Numbered from the stretch's first letter, positions 51,760 through 64,000 are shown. The stretch is DNA of 64,000 bases from Schizochytrium sp. TIO01 (GCA_004764695.1 SMSO01000031.1:7621261-7685260), one strand, 5' to 3'. The notes: generated by a model from the letters alone, not told the origin. Numbers and translations are program-made.

Positions 51760-53729
51760 TAGTACCTCAGACCTGGGCTATGACCCAGAATGACTTTCAA
51801 AAATTTCGTGCTATGTACAACGAACTCGCTGGAAGATACCCTGGAAACCACATTAACACACAGAATGCAGCTGACTTCTTTAGCCAGTGTGGACTTAATT
51901 CAGATGCAATCATTGCGACCATTAGACTCTGCGACTTAGACCACGACAACTTTCTGAACGAGATCGAATTTTGCATTGCCTGCCACATTTTAGATGTCAA
52001 CAAGAATGGCTATTCAATGCCAACATCGCTGCCTGTAGAACTAGCTCAGTTGTATGCGCAGTATAACTCATGGGCAGCCCAGCAACGTCAGCAGCAGCAA
52101 CTTAGCCAGGCTAGCCAAAGTGAGTTTGTCATTCCATCGATTAGTATGGACCATGAGAAAGGGAATGGGGTGAATGAAGAGGCTAACCTCGAAGAACACA
52201 ATCTTGGTACGAATAATAATATACAGATGGTGTCGGCCTACCAAACGGCTGGTAAGGGGGATGGAAGCACCAAGACTGAATCAATTCCTGCTAGTGTGGG
52301 AAATGGTGCAGGCGGGAAGCACTTTGCAAAAGAACAATCAAATGAAGAGACAGAAGAAATAGAATCAACTCAACGAAATGGACTCGAATTAAACATGACT
52401 GAAGGATTGCAAGACTCACAAAACATTTTGCAAATACACACTAGTAATAGTAGTAGTAGCAGTAGTAGCAGCAGCAGCAGCATTGATGATGAGTTCGACA
52501 CAAATTGGGCTGCCCCAAGCTCATTGCAGTCTGATCCGTCGATTACATCATCGGAGCTGAATTCAGGCAAGCACAGAAAAAACAAAACTAGCAGCGCAAC
52601 TCAGGGGCCTCCTATCGAAGAAATCCTTTCCATAAATGGAGTTGGTGAATCTGCGCCCCTGGCATCCGATGATGTCGAAAATAGTTGGACTAGTTTTGAT
52701 GAGACCCTGAGAACACCAGTGATGACCCAAACCTCAACCGAAATGAGTCAAAGCCATGGTGCTGTAGCCGCTGCTGCTGTTGATGCTGGTATGCTTAGCG
52801 AAGACACAAGCCTCAAGCACCCTATCTTTCCTAAAGAGGATGGCTTGCAAAAATCAAACGGAAATTCTAGTGCTGTCTGTGCAAACGGTGTTGAAACCAG
52901 ACTGCAGGATTTGATTAAAGGGGAAGATTTTGGGGGGTTGCATTCCCTTCTTCTGGGAGCGACCTCCGACGAAGCTCCAACTGACAATAGTGAAATCAAC
53001 ACATTTTCAATGATGGTAGATCAGTGCCCAGCGCTTTTACGAATTTATGAAGGCGGCTTTACAAGCGAGCAAGCACTATTAGAGCGCTTGATCGCTGAGG
53101 AGAAATATGAGGAAGCAAAAGAAGCTGCCTTGCAGGCCGTTGAAAGACAGCGAAGAGTTTTAGCACACGCGCGTCTAGCAGAAGCAGTTGCCCGTGGTGG
53201 AGAGGTGGTCATTCGGCAATGGTCATACCTTTTGGAAGTAATTACTGAAGAGACAAAACGTGCTAATGTTTTAATTAGCTCTTTGCACATGTCTTTGACC
53301 GGGGATGCCGAGGCTGCTAACAACGCCATGCGATCTCAGCAAGTTCAACAATATTTTGCAGATGTCGACCGCATGAATATTATAGGATCGCGTGTGACTG
53401 CTGCTGTCATCGCAGGGCTTGTAGAGAAACAATTAGAAGAAGAGATCAGGAAATGGAGAGAAGTTCAATCAGAATTTTCAACAAACGTAAATACCCTTCA
53501 GCTTCAGGAATCAGATGATCAAATTCAACAAAATCACAACACTGCTGAGCTAGTTACTCTGCTTCTCGATAAAACTGTAGATAAAAATGAGTGTGTGCGA
53601 TGTGGCCTTACTCTTTGGCCTTTAGAGGCGTCCGAAATTTGCAAATTTAGTGGTAAGTCGTTTCGAAGAGATGTTCTCAATTTATGGCTGAACAAAATCG
53701 ACTCTACTGCACCTTCGGTATATTGGTAA
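51141..53729 (+). CDS. EH-domain protein resembling synergin gamma
   Basis: This 862-residue protein has two EH domains, which bind NPF peptides in clathrin-linked traffic. EH1 (about 15-95) contains KPAFDFFITCGLPKEVLKHIWDMAD. A small beta-rich segment (VVGVHDDDAVNGIYYTV) and a pure CAG tract of 21 codons (from residue 185) follow. EH2 (about 214-305) keeps a complete EF-hand loop, DLDHDNFLNEIE (D265, D267, D269, N273, E276). A long Ser/Gln/Asn-rich middle carries a second low-complexity Ser run. The C-terminal 200 residues are helical and end in CVRCGL...FSGKSFRRDVLNLWLN, which matches the layout of the synergin-gamma C-terminus (CGVCLL...YHASCANFWIN). That implies a role with AP-1 at the trans-Golgi or endosomes. 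The synergin assignment is by pattern, so moderately sure; the EH domains are certain. Confidence 0.88.
51693..51755 (+). repeat. (CAG)21 polyglutamine tract
   Basis: Twenty-one uninterrupted CAG codons inside the synergin-like gene. The lack of CAA interruptions makes length change by slippage likely. Confidence 0.95.
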
Positions 53730-53949
53730 CCAATATAGATAAATTAATTCTCCCCTTTCGACTTTGCCATATTTGTTGGCATTCCCTTTCACCTTCACAT
53801 CAAGAGTTGCGATGCTAAAGCAGCCTTCTATCAAGTGCAACAAACTTTTTGAAAATAACTTATGATTTGCTCCATGCATCCTTGCATATATTGGAATCAG
53901 CCAGAAAATTTGTACAGAATGCCGCTTGACTGCTCAATTATCTGTTTCC

Positions 53950-55767
53950 TTAGGGGTCTTGACTCGGGTCGGTGAGATCGGTGAGGCCAGTTCTTTTGTG
54001 CAAAATAGAGATATCAGTCTGTAATTCATGAACTGTTGAGAAGTATAATGACCTCATTTTACTTGCACGAGATGTGATAACTTCAAGGCGAGGATCTGCA
54101 TATTGGCTTGCTGCAAGCTCACGAATACTTGAAACAAGATCTTGAAAGTATGTTTGCATTGCGCGGTTACTCGTTTCGGTGTGCAAAAGAGTTGTTTGTA
54201 ACCGATTATGCAGATCTTCGTCATGAAGGACACCTCTTCCAACTCTAGAACTATACGGATCATGAATTCCGGCTCCAGATTCTTCAGAAGTAGATAACAA
54301 AGATGTAGATCTGTAGTTTCCACCATTCGATGTGCGTTCTGTCCCGGTGTGAGAAAGAGTTATTTCTTTAGAGGTGGTTGACTTTAGATTGGAAGCGCTA
54401 TTCTTTAGTCCAAGCTCCACGCTGCTTAGTGATTGATCATTGGCAACGTGAAAATCTGAGTTTTCGAGACGTGGAACTTTAGCTGGCCTGGTGAGGTGAA
54501 GGTCATCAATTCGTTGATCCGCAATGTTCATCGCTACGTTGAGAACATCTTGATGTCCTGGGATCGGTGTGTTTATGTCGAACTTAACGCATGGTACTGG
54601 GATGGCAAAGCCAACATGTTTCCCATCCTTTATAATATCCTCTGGATGATGCATGGAAGTTTCTAAGACAGCAAAGCGGAGTCTCCGTCGTCGGTTTCGC
54701 GATGATGAAGAAGGAGGGTTTTCGTTGCTAGTTGTGTCTCCGTGAGAATTAGTAGACTTTCGACGGTCTAAACCATCCATTTTAAAGAAGACTTCTGGAA
54801 AGTGAGTCCAACAGACCTCTGGCTTGGAAATACATTTCACAGAAAGTTGATCTTCTGTAATTCCAAGATGGGCGAGCCATCTCTCACGAAGTTTGATACC
54901 ACAGCGTTCCGCCCCAGGTGGTGGCAATTGAAATGACGAGCTATTTAGCCAGTGGTCTGATCCTGCACGATCTTCAAGAATACGGCACTGGCCGCTTTCA
55001 AAAACGCTGCTTGAAGCTTGCTCGCACACACATAAATTACGCCGTCTTCGCCTCTGTGCTGAGTGTTGAAGGGTGTTCAGTGATTCACTGACAGTAGGCA
55101 TTACAGTACCTGTTGAAGAAGCAGCTGCTGCCAGTGAGGCAGCTTCTTCTAGTTGCTCTTGTAGTTGCTGCTGTCGTGCACGAACCTCCTTCAGAAGATT
55201 AATTTTAGTTCCACCATGTATCTGATGTTGTTCGTCCTCTCGCTCCTGCAATATGTGTCCTGACTCTACAGAGGATGATCGCAACGTAGCTTCATGAGTT
55301 TTGTTACTCACCTGGCGATTTACATCTGTGACAAGAGTCTCACTGTTTTGTTCCGTTCTACCCAAAGTATTAAATTCTTCAACCACATGCCCCGGAGGTT
55401 CCAGATCTGATGAAACTTGAACAGCAGTAACACTTGCAATCCTTTCAGCGTCTTTTGAAACATTGGATTCTGCACTCGATTCTGCAGAGGCCCTTACTCC
55501 AGTCGTTTGAGAGGCTTTTGCTTCCGAAGAATTCAATCCTGAAGCATTTACATCTGCAGCATTTTCTTCTGCTACATAGGCTGCTTCATTGTTGTTCGCG
55601 TTCGTAGCCTCAAGCCGCTCCGGCTCAACGATTTCTATCGACTCTGTTTTGGTGTTGATTTCATCCTTCGGTGAGCTGTTGGCCTGCACTCGGGGAGAGG
55701 TCTGGGAAGGCACTGCAGCCTGGTTTATGCTTGATGCGAGGTTTGTGTTGGGCTCAATCTCCGACAT
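53950..55767 (-). CDS. Unidentified, largely disordered protein
   Basis: This 605-residue protein uses the first in-frame ATG (55767, MSEIEPN). Residues 1-180 are rich in Ser, Asn, Ala and Glu. A basic/Gln coiled-coil-like stretch (LLKEVRARQQQLQEQLEEAASLAAA) follows near 190-215, then an Arg run (QRRRRRN). The middle is more structured, with Cys and Trp residues (CGIKLRERWLAHLGITEDQL, CISKPEVCWTHFPEVFFK) and a hydrophobic GFAIPVPCVKFDINTP strand. The C-terminal 90 residues look helical. A second basic stretch (SRNRRRRLRF) could be a nuclear signal. No known domain was recognised. It is convergent with the synergin-like gene 220 bases away. Confidence 0.78.
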   Translation of the reverse strand: MSEIEPNTNLASSINQAAVPSQTSPRVQANSSPKDEINTKTESIEIVEPERLEATNANNNEAAYVAEENAADVNASGLNSSEAKASQTTGVRASAESSAESNVSKDAERIASVTAVQVSSDLEPPGHVVEEFNTLGRTEQNSETLVTDVNRQVSNKTHEATLRSSSVESGHILQEREDEQHQIHGGTKINLLKEVRARQQQLQEQLEEAASLAAAASSTGTVMPTVSESLNTLQHSAQRRRRRNLCVCEQASSSVFESGQCRILEDRAGSDHWLNSSSFQLPPPGAERCGIKLRERWLAHLGITEDQLSVKCISKPEVCWTHFPEVFFKMDGLDRRKSTNSHGDTTSNENPPSSSSRNRRRRLRFAVLETSMHHPEDIIKDGKHVGFAIPVPCVKFDINTPIPGHQDVLNVAMNIADQRIDDLHLTRPAKVPRLENSDFHVANDQSLSSVELGLKNSASNLKSTTSKEITLSHTGTERTSNGGNYRSTSLLSTSEESGAGIHDPYSSRVGRGVLHDEDLHNRLQTTLLHTETSNRAMQTYFQDLVSSIRELAASQYADPRLEVITSRASKMRSLYFSTVHELQTDISILHKRTGLTDLTDPSQDP

Positions 55768-56154
55768 CGCGTCAATGTTAAGAACGTTAGGGCTCTGAGG
55801 CAATGATAAAGAATCGAACTCTACGAGGAATATGAGTTAAAAAGAAAATTGATTGCTATTTTGTGCATTGAAAAAAAATAAAAAATCCTTAGATGTACTA
55901 TAGCGAACACTATAAAAAAAGGTAGCATGTTTTCGTTAGGTTAGGTCAAAATCAATGACGATCAAATGTAAAGCACCAGCGAAGAGTCAAACATGAAAAT
56001 TTACTGGTAGGTACCAAGATAACGATGGATGATCTAGAGAAACTAGGTTACGAAAGTTAGACGGGAGCTAGATTTAGCAAGGAGAAGAGAAACTTTAAAA
56101 GCTTTGACAAAAGATTCAAATGCATTGCTGCTAGTTCTAGAGATGTTGCATTTC
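55768..56154. other. Intergenic region
   Basis: 0.4 kb of AT-rich DNA between two minus-strand genes, serving as promoter of the disordered protein and 3' end of the HYDIN-like gene. Confidence 0.5.
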
Positions 56155-59100
56155 CTAACGCCGAGCCGGATGTCTTGGCTTACTTGGACTTTGACGATTG
56201 GAGGCCTTGTTTTCTTCGCTTCTATTTATGAATGGTGGAATAGGCGAGGCCGGAGACTTCAAAGGTTCAGCAGAAGCAAAAGGCTCCTCGTCAGAGACAG
56301 AATTTGAAAACAATGTTTTCCAATGGCTATTGGAAAACGTATATGTTGTTGAAAGTGAGTTCGAGGTATTATGATCAGATGATCGGTCGAGTCGCAATGG
56401 AGTGCGGTTATGATGCCACTTGGGACGAAGGCCTGAAGGAGGAGTTTCAGTGACCAAGGGTGCAGGCCTTGCGAGTATGTTTTCTAGGTGCCCCGTTGCG
56501 TACTCCAGTGATGGCTCGATATGAGAAACCAGGTGCTTGATAGACATTTTCGGCAATCTGACAATCGGGGCAATGACCTTGTGCAGGTGGAGATCTTCCA
56601 CGTCGTCAGAGCGGAATTCAAGCTTGGGCAGACGCTCTTCTCGTAGAATGCGTTGCAATTCCTCTGAGAGGTTAATTTTGTCTCCAAAGGCAGCTACCTT
56701 GACTGCCCAAGAGTATGGGCTAGTGAGTGTACCATCGTTAGCATTTGATACCGGCGAAAGGTCAATCCAGAAGCTTTGCTGAGCTTCCACCCGCAGTGTA
56801 AGTAGAACATTGATATCAACACTCTGTGCCGGAAGCAGCGAGACTTCTGATGGTGCAAAGTTTACTGTGCCAATTTCTTCGGCATCACGCGCCACCAGAC
56901 GTACATTAAGTTCAACATCGCCAGAGTTCTTGACATGAAGATAAGCTGCCTGTCGAATGTGAGTCGAAACACGTCCAAAATTCAATACTCGCGGGAAATC
57001 GAGGCTGACGCGACCACCGATGCCTAATACCCGCACAGTTTCTTTCAGGAGCCTTGCGGCCGGGACACTTTTTGTTGGTAACTCAGCGTCATGACTGATG
57101 TCCAAATGTTTACCATCTGTACTCAATACACCTGGTTCCTTGTCAAAGGCATGTATAATTATTGCACCTTCATACGATTTTTCCTGAACTGGCATAAACA
57201 CTACCTGGACACTTTGAGAGGATCGGGCCTTTACCATCAATCGATTTGGCTTTACAGAAAACCAAGAACCACCAGTGCGCTCTAATTCAAAAAACATTGG
57301 CAACATACTAGTATTGCGCACAGTTAACGTATCCGCTTTGTTCAACATTGCACCTACAAAACCAAAATCAAGACATTGGGACGGTTTTAGTTTAATGCTT
57401 GCTTGACTGCCTTGACCTGTTACAGAGACTGAAAAAATCAAATCGTCGACCTGTATCTCGACCGTTGTCTCATAAAGTGCATCCTCACGTGGCCTAAAGA
57501 CAACAGGATAATCCACAACTTTGTGAGGACCTAATTTGATCGGATTTGCAGTAGGAGAATAGAAAGCTGCATCAGGAAATGTCACGCGGGCTTCAACAAC
57601 TTCCTCTGTGATATTTTCAAGACTCAAAATGCGCTCTTGAGACTGTCCCACGAAAACAGGATCCGTGAATCGAATCGGACCTAGGCTTTCTGCCTTGAAG
57701 ATATGATCCATCGTTTTAACATGTACGGGAAGTATCATTTCTGGAAGAGCGCCATGTAAGAAGCTAATAACGATCTTCACAGGATTGTGAAGAGAATCAA
57801 ACGATATGGGGAAATTACAGCGAAGCTTCACGGCAATCGGTTCACCTAAAACAAGGACGCCTTCTTTCCTTGACAGAGAGAAGTAAGCATTATAGTTCTC
57901 TGTAGAGTTTGGGTGCTTGTGCACAATAATTTGTGCTTTGAACGGAATGTACATAGTACTGTCAGTAGAAAGAACAAACGACTTAGACACAGCCTGTTTA
58001 GTTAAGATTGAGCCAAAAGAGAGCACTGCACCTACTCGTGCTGTCTCTTCTTCATTTAAGAAGCTTGAAGAATCTTGACCATCTCCACCCGCACTCAGAT
58101 CACGAATGCGAACCACACCTTTTTCAGCATCTGTTGGTAAAGGATCTGAAAGCTCAACAATGACCCGCGGGACGGTCAATACGTATTTTAGCTCGATTGG
58201 GAAAGGAGGGAGGTTGCCTGGACGTAAAAGGTATACCTTAAAAGAACAGGGCACAGCTGACTGCGATTGTGCATTCATTAATGCACGGAAGCGATGAACA
58301 TGCTGTTTTGCAGGTATCTTTTTTGCATCCAGCCATGAATCGGGAATACCAAGACGGACCTCGACAACAGAATCCTCATTTTCGGTAGCTAAGAGAACCG
58401 ACCTTGATAATTCTAGGTGCCCAAGCTCGTGAACTGTAGGCAAGACATCATTGGGCAGCAAGCCACCTTCGCCAGCAAGGATACCCCCTGCACCAAAAGG
58501 TGGCTTCCACCGCGGATCCCACGATGCATCCCCAAAAAGAAGTTTCAATGGCACATCCTGCGATCCACGGCGTTGTAAAATGAGCTGGGTCGTCTGCACC
58601 TCGCCGAAATTCCATCGACCAAAATCGATGCAATTTTGTAAGCGATCCATTTGCAAATCAAATGATTGTGCATCAGCACAAATCATAACCTCCCTCGCGC
58701 CACCGCCTCTACCGCGTTCGATATTGGTGTCAATTATTAGCTTCGCTTGAAGATTCCCGCGGAAGCGAGGACAAAAAGAAAGCATCATACATAGCTCTGC
58801 GCCAGCAGCTAGAACACCAAAACCATAATAGACAGGTTGTTCGATCCCCTCACCAACACCGTCTCCTGGGTGGCTTAGCTCCCCAATGCTTTGTGCATAA
58901 TCCAAGAATTCAGGGGTTTGCCCCACTGCTAGATCTAGCTTCGCTGGAATTGCACGATTGCGATGAGTACTATTAGGTCGTTGCCAGCCTAGAAACAGAA
59001 CTTGTTCATAGTCTTCAGTCGATTCATATTCGATACGAGGTTTGACATGTAACATACCAGTGCCCCTATTACGAAAGATGATCGGTATGGAAATCGAAGA

Positions 59101-62100
59101 GCTAAGTTGGCACTGTCCAAAGTCAATAATGCTCTGGCCATCTAGATTTGTGGAAAGCTCAGGACTGCCTACAGAACCATATCCACGTAGGTGAATATCG
59201 CATACTCCAGTTGTCTCATTAAAGACTTCTATTTCAACATCATGCCAGTTTTCTGTGTCTTCATCAACTGCTGTAAACGAGACTTGAAGATCGACTGAAC
59301 CCCCTGGTTCAATCTTCCCATTACTTGGAGATACTTTCCAAGCGTCATCTGCTTTAGATAAGCGACATACAAACTTAATTTCCATGTCTGTCCCATTTAG
59401 CAAAGATCGAGTATCAGTACATTTTTGACGGAAAGGAAGACGTCCCATAGCAAAGTTCGACTTCTTTGATAGTCGCAATCTGTTGTTGATTGCATCTGCT
59501 GAAATCGGGATAGTTTTTCCGAAGGGGCCCGCAAGGGCATCTAAGCCTCCCATATTATCTAAACCTTTAACACCTCGGCGATTCGTGGAACTATATTTAT
59601 TTGGTGAAAAGTTTAGGTCGACGACTTCTTGCAAATCAGGGTGACATGGGCGAAGAAGGATAGTGCCATTTAATTTCCCCACTGCCTTGGCCCAATAACC
59701 AACGCTCACGGTTACTTGCGTATGGCTTCCAAGGCGAAAGAGTGCACGATGGTTATCGTTAATCCTTTCCTTCTCATGCAAAGCCTCTAGCTCGTAAACT
59801 GCTCGTCCAGATTGTTTCTGTATTATTTGACCTTTTCCCATGGTCGATTCCTCCACAATAAAAGTCATTTGCTCTTGCGTTTCAGCAGGTTCCACAGTAA
59901 GCTCAACCCATGATCCAAGGAGACCAGAGTTTTGTATGGAGAGTGAGTCAAGGGTGACGAAGCCAACGCCAATATTGTTCTGCTCGAGAGGTTTGATAAC
60001 CTCCATGCAGAATTCACCCCCTGCACCTGAAACAGGAATGAGAAGCTTTTGGTCCGAGGTTCCTAACACTAAAAATTCTAGCGAACCCCTGTACTTCTCT
60101 TCAGATGAAGGGTAAAATCCAATGAAAATTGTGGTTGTTTCCCCTGGCTCTAATCGGATCTTCCGGAGAGGAACAGAAGCTAACTGATTAGATCCATTTT
60201 CACCCCCTGCCGGGCTGCTTGTTGCTCCTTGAGGCGCCGCAGTTCTGTCTCCATTTTTATTGTGAAATGCTTTTTTCGCCATCAGCCGTCCCATCTCCAA
60301 AGCCTCGCCAGTTAGTGTCCGGTCCAGCTCTGCGGCATCAAAACGGCGTTCAATCTGTATTTCCATATCTCGTTGCTTTTTCTCTTCCTCGCTAAAGCAT
60401 ATAGAAAATATGTTGCGAGGCAGATTGCATTCGATGCGGCATTCTAAGGAGAGCTTTCCTTCATTCTGCATACAAACGTGCCGCCAAGTTCCGACTGAAC
60501 CTATTCGATTGGGCCGGGTGCCAAAACCGATTCCTTTGTCTCCTTGCACTAGATCCTTTCCACCAACTTCAACAGGGGTTTGGCTTTCTTGCTCTTTTGA
60601 CTCATCCTCAATTGCCAGTAGTTCTTCATCATCAACGTCGGCAAGTGACCAAGTCAGGCGTCCACGAGCACCTTCACCCATCAGGATGACTTCATACGGA
60701 GTCTGCCCAGCCCATTCGATCAAAAGAATTCCTCTACAGTCCAATAGGTCCTCATCAGCAGCAAGATTTGACCGTTTGGGTGCAAATTTCACATTCATAG
60801 CATGATCATCTTGAGCAGGAATCGTGCCGTTCGCGACATCAACAGTGAAAAAATCCCCCCCTTCAATTATGCGCGCTGACCAACTAACTGGACAGTTTCC
60901 AATAGACTGTAATATCAGAGTTTTCGCCTCAGGGTGACCATCAATCTGACATCGACCAAAATTGAGCTCGCCCTCAGTACATATCAATCTAGGCAATCCC
61001 GAAGTTGCAGCAAAGGCAAGTTGTTTTCGTACCTGACCAGTTTTGAGAGCATTACCCACAGGCCTAAAGCGTACATCTGAAATAACCTGGTGGAAACCTT
61101 CAGTTTTGGCCAGGAATGCCACATCGACTGAGATGCGTTCAGCCGGAGCTAGGTGCCCTGATAGAGGATATATCGAGAAATTTCCTTTCTCCCCCGCTAC
61201 TTTATTATCTTCAGGTTGGATAAGAAATTCAACGTCGATAGTTCCATGGTTCACGAACTCGCATGCCCCTTTCCGAATAAACTCATGGTGAACCATGCAG
61301 ATACCAAAATAACTCATGAGCACGTCATCAGATGTCAGAGCAGAAGATTGAAGCAAACTGGGGATGTTGATTCGTGCATCGAGCTTGCCAATTTTACTAC
61401 GGAGGGAACCACCCCACTCTTGGTCTGGGATTTGGTCGACCCGGATTGTCCAATTACCAAGAAATACAGTAGCTTCCTTGTCAACACCTGGCAGATCTTC
61501 GCTCGCCGCAGTTTCAATCACAAGAGTTACGCTCTCTCCAGGGGATAGCTTCGCGTGCACTGGACCAATAGAAAAGCACGACACGCGAGCTCGGTCATCT
61601 TGATCAGGGTCAACTGTGGCCTCAATTGGGCCAGGGGTGGGCCCAGAGTGTTTAAGTTCGGAAACACGCTGCCGAAGTGCAGATCGTGCAACCGTGAGAC
61701 CTCTGGTTTTCCCTTCTTGCGCCGAATCATCTTTACCGGTATTCCACATGGAGAGGACTTTATTTGCAACAGATTTACGTGCGCCTTTAATTGTTTGATC
61801 ATGAAGATAGAGAGTCGATCGGACGTCCACCTCCGTGCGTCCCGTATTCTGGATTTTAAACACTTTTTGCGCATGTGCACCAACGAGAATGACGCCAAAA
61901 TCAATATCTCTATTCTCGGGAACATGTACTTGTGGAGCCACCACTTGACCACAGAGACGTAGCTCAAGTTGACCTGAGTCTGTTTTGATTGGAATAACTA
62001 AATCGAGAAGGTCGCAATGACGAGATATGATCTGAATGGCAATCTCAACTTCTTCGCCAGGCTCAATTTGGCCATCTGTAGCGCTAAAGTCAACCTTTAG

Positions 62101-64000
62101 ATAGCTAGGAATAACAAGGCGATCCATGAGAACAGTCCACTCTCCAAAAGCTGTGCCTACGTTGCGTAAAATAAACTTTGCAGTAGAAGGACAGTGCAAG
62201 GTAACAAGACCCATATCTTGTTGAAGGGCGTCCGCTTCTAAAATAACTCGACCGATATCAGCAACTATAGGAACATTGATAATTGACCAATGCCCATCCG
62301 GAACAAGTTGCCAGCGAATTTTCAAATTCGAATCAAGAGTGGTGAGATCTTCAAACAAATGCTCATCCTCAACTGGCACGCAACAATTTATGAATATAGC
62401 CTCTGTGCCTCCAGATGCGCCAAGTACAAATATCTCCTGGCTTGAAGAGAAGTATGGAGATTCGCATAAGACTTCCAAAGTGGCTTTGAGAGATCCACTA
62501 TTGCTTAGAACAAGCTTTGCAGATGACTCTACTCCGAATTTGATTGCAGAAAAGCGCACTGCGTCGGACTTTGCTTCAACTCGAGCAGCTGCACCAACTC
62601 CACTTAAAGAGACATTTCGTCGACCAAAGACATCTTCAAGAGCTAATTGAGCGTGGTATTCAGTGTTTGCGTGTATGGGACGAAATCGCACTGGTATTGT
62701 GACAGTGCAACCAGGTTCTACGACCAGTGCACTGTCAGGGATCTCGAAGCTCAAATTATTGCATCGTGCACAATGAAAGGATTGCGGCTGAAGAGACTCG
62801 TTGGTCGCAGAAATGTACATCATCGTCCCTTCGTTGTGCACATCTGGAGGGAAATGTTCTTGCGCCGCGGTTGGCTTAAAGCTGAGCTGTTGAGGCCTGA
62901 AAACAAGTCTTCGAACGGCAGTTCCTTCCAAACGCATGTTAAAGGACGAGCTCTCTACACTAAGAATTTCTGCATCTCCTAGTTCAACATCAGTGCGCAT
63001 GTCAGGAACCTGCCAAGGCAAGAAGTCCATGGCAATTGGTACACTAACTGGAATACATACATCGGCAATGAAACTAACTCGTAAGATAAATGAATCTCCA
63101 GATTTCAGAGGAGGCAACTCAGGCAGCTCAGCATTTTGATAACGGTCTAGCGGTGCTTCAGGAATTAGAAGCCGTGGCATTAAGCCACCTTCCCTTTGAA
63201 GAAACCGTTCTAAGCTCGGCATCTGCATTTGCACTCATGAGCAGGTTGGCCTGTTCTGGGTGAAGCAGGCAAGATGATTGACTCAGAATCAAGCTCGATG
63301 AATTCGAATGCTGGTGCATGCTATTTGTAAATAAATGAGGTCTTGATCCACTATTTTGTTCCAGGTACTGTTGCATGGAGCGATTGAGCTGAGAACTAGA
63401 GTTACCCAGTTGCAGCATGTCTTGACGCGAACCTTGTTTAAGTTTAACAGATTGAAAAAATTTCGAATTGCGTCCGTAGGAAGGTTTCTCCATCCTGAAA
63501 GATGTCTCGCGGCGTTTTTGAAATGCAACAGACCCGTGAGCTTTGAAGGAAGCTCTGCTACGCAGTGCCCGTGACATAGCTGGCATTTTAATCTTTTGGA
63601 TAGAAGCAGAACCTGTGATTCTCGATTGCAGTTGTTTTGCGCGCGTTTTTCGCACAGCATGACCCAGACGCTGTTTAAGAACAATCCAAGTATATGGCCT
63701 TTCGGTGATCGGCATGACATTCGTTGTCTCAGTAAAAGAGGGCAATACTCCAATGAATGTGATGCGAGTTCTACGAAGCTGCCAGGCCAAGTTCCGTAGA
63801 CCAGTGTACTTGATACGAGAAAGGCACAGGGGAAGATTCCCAGTATTTGTCACTGTAACAAAACTTGAACTTATTGTTCCGTATTTGCGCGGACCAAACT
63901 GCACCAAACCGCCACTATGCGAGACGGAGGACAACAAGTTCATCTCACCGCAAATTCCTCGTAATAAGAATACTGAAGGCTTTCCATTTAGCATGCAAGT
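56155..64000 (-). CDS. Giant ASH/MSP-repeat (HYDIN-like) ciliary protein, partial
   Basis: More than 2,500 codons are present, with the 5' end beyond the right edge (the frame is still open at 64000). The protein is a string of immunoglobulin-like ASH/MSP domains. Their signature, an FG-type turn then a strand ending in NxG, recurs many times: LNFGRCQIDG, IDFGQCQLSS with FRNRGTG, CLDFGFVGAM with VRNTS, LNFGRVSTH with VKNSGDVELN, and VQFGPRKYG with VTNTGNLPL at the right end. Such repeats build axonemal central-pair and related proteins (HYDIN, CFAP47, CFAP65). The frame changes between about 63405 and 63222. One explanation is a 172-nt intron (63405-63234, donor GTAACT, weak acceptor ATGAG) that keeps frame; the other is a single-base frameshift. 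The C-terminus (SPSKPRHPARR) ends in a stop at 56155. Which ASH family it belongs to was not settled. Confidence 0.88.

Noticed and set aside
56104-56307. Hydrophobic 67-codon open frame (+)
   Set aside because: Antisense shadow of the end of the HYDIN-like gene.

Overview
This is nuclear DNA from a flagellated or zoosporic protist, most likely a stramenopile and plausibly a thraustochytrid; the assignment is an inference. The supporting observations are: long open coding regions with few introns (two clean GTAAGT-donor introns found, one more suspected), moderate GC content, spacious intergenic DNA full of short tandem repeats, an S4-bearing single-domain cation channel of CatSper-like type, a giant ASH/MSP (HYDIN-like) axonemal protein, a cytosolic chaperonin (CCT) subunit, N-terminal mitochondrial and secretory signals, and N-myristoylation starts. 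Nothing indicates bacterial or organellar DNA.

Layout. 1-2.2 kb: repeat-rich non-coding DNA. 2.2-5.2 kb: a TIR-like/TPR protein. 6.9-13.1 kb: three tandem, same-strand paralogues of a short-chain dehydrogenase/reductase (SDR), all beginning MGGxxS. 13.6-14.2 kb: a small heat-shock protein. 14.2-16.4 kb: a GC-variable stretch with a perfect heat-shock element and weak coding remnants. 16.4-19.3 kb: a type I membrane protein with PA-like, C-type lectin, cysteine-rich and Ig-like parts, interrupted by one frame change. 19.3-22 kb: repeats. 22-31 kb: a myristoylation-type orphan with faint SUFU resemblance, a secreted aldo-keto reductase with one 77-nt intron, a two-membrane-segment orphan, a METTL21-type methyltransferase, and a protein with five endosulfine-like FDS[GA][DE][FY]F motifs. 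31.1-36.2 kb: the largest gene-free stretch. 36.3-40.5 kb: a membrane-anchored OGT-like (GT41) protein fused to a second glycosyltransferase domain. 41.1-43 kb: CCT subunit delta with a 259-nt intron. 44.8-47.3 kb: the cation channel. 48.9-49.2 kb: a small mitochondrial membrane protein. 51.1-53.7 kb: a synergin-gamma-like EH-domain protein with a CAG/polyQ tract. 54-55.8 kb: a disordered orphan. 56.2-64 kb: the HYDIN-like giant, running off the right edge.

The genes do not form an operon or one obvious pathway. Themes are flagellar function (channel, HYDIN-like protein), membrane traffic and glycosylation (synergin-like, OGT/GT fusion), signalling (TIR-TPR, endosulfine-repeat protein) and proteostasis (CCT4, Hsp20). 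The most unusual items are the five-motif endosulfine-like protein, the TIR-TPR protein with a conserved WCxWEL motif, the OGT-GT fusion behind a signal anchor, and the tandem SDR trio with predicted lipid-modified N-termini.
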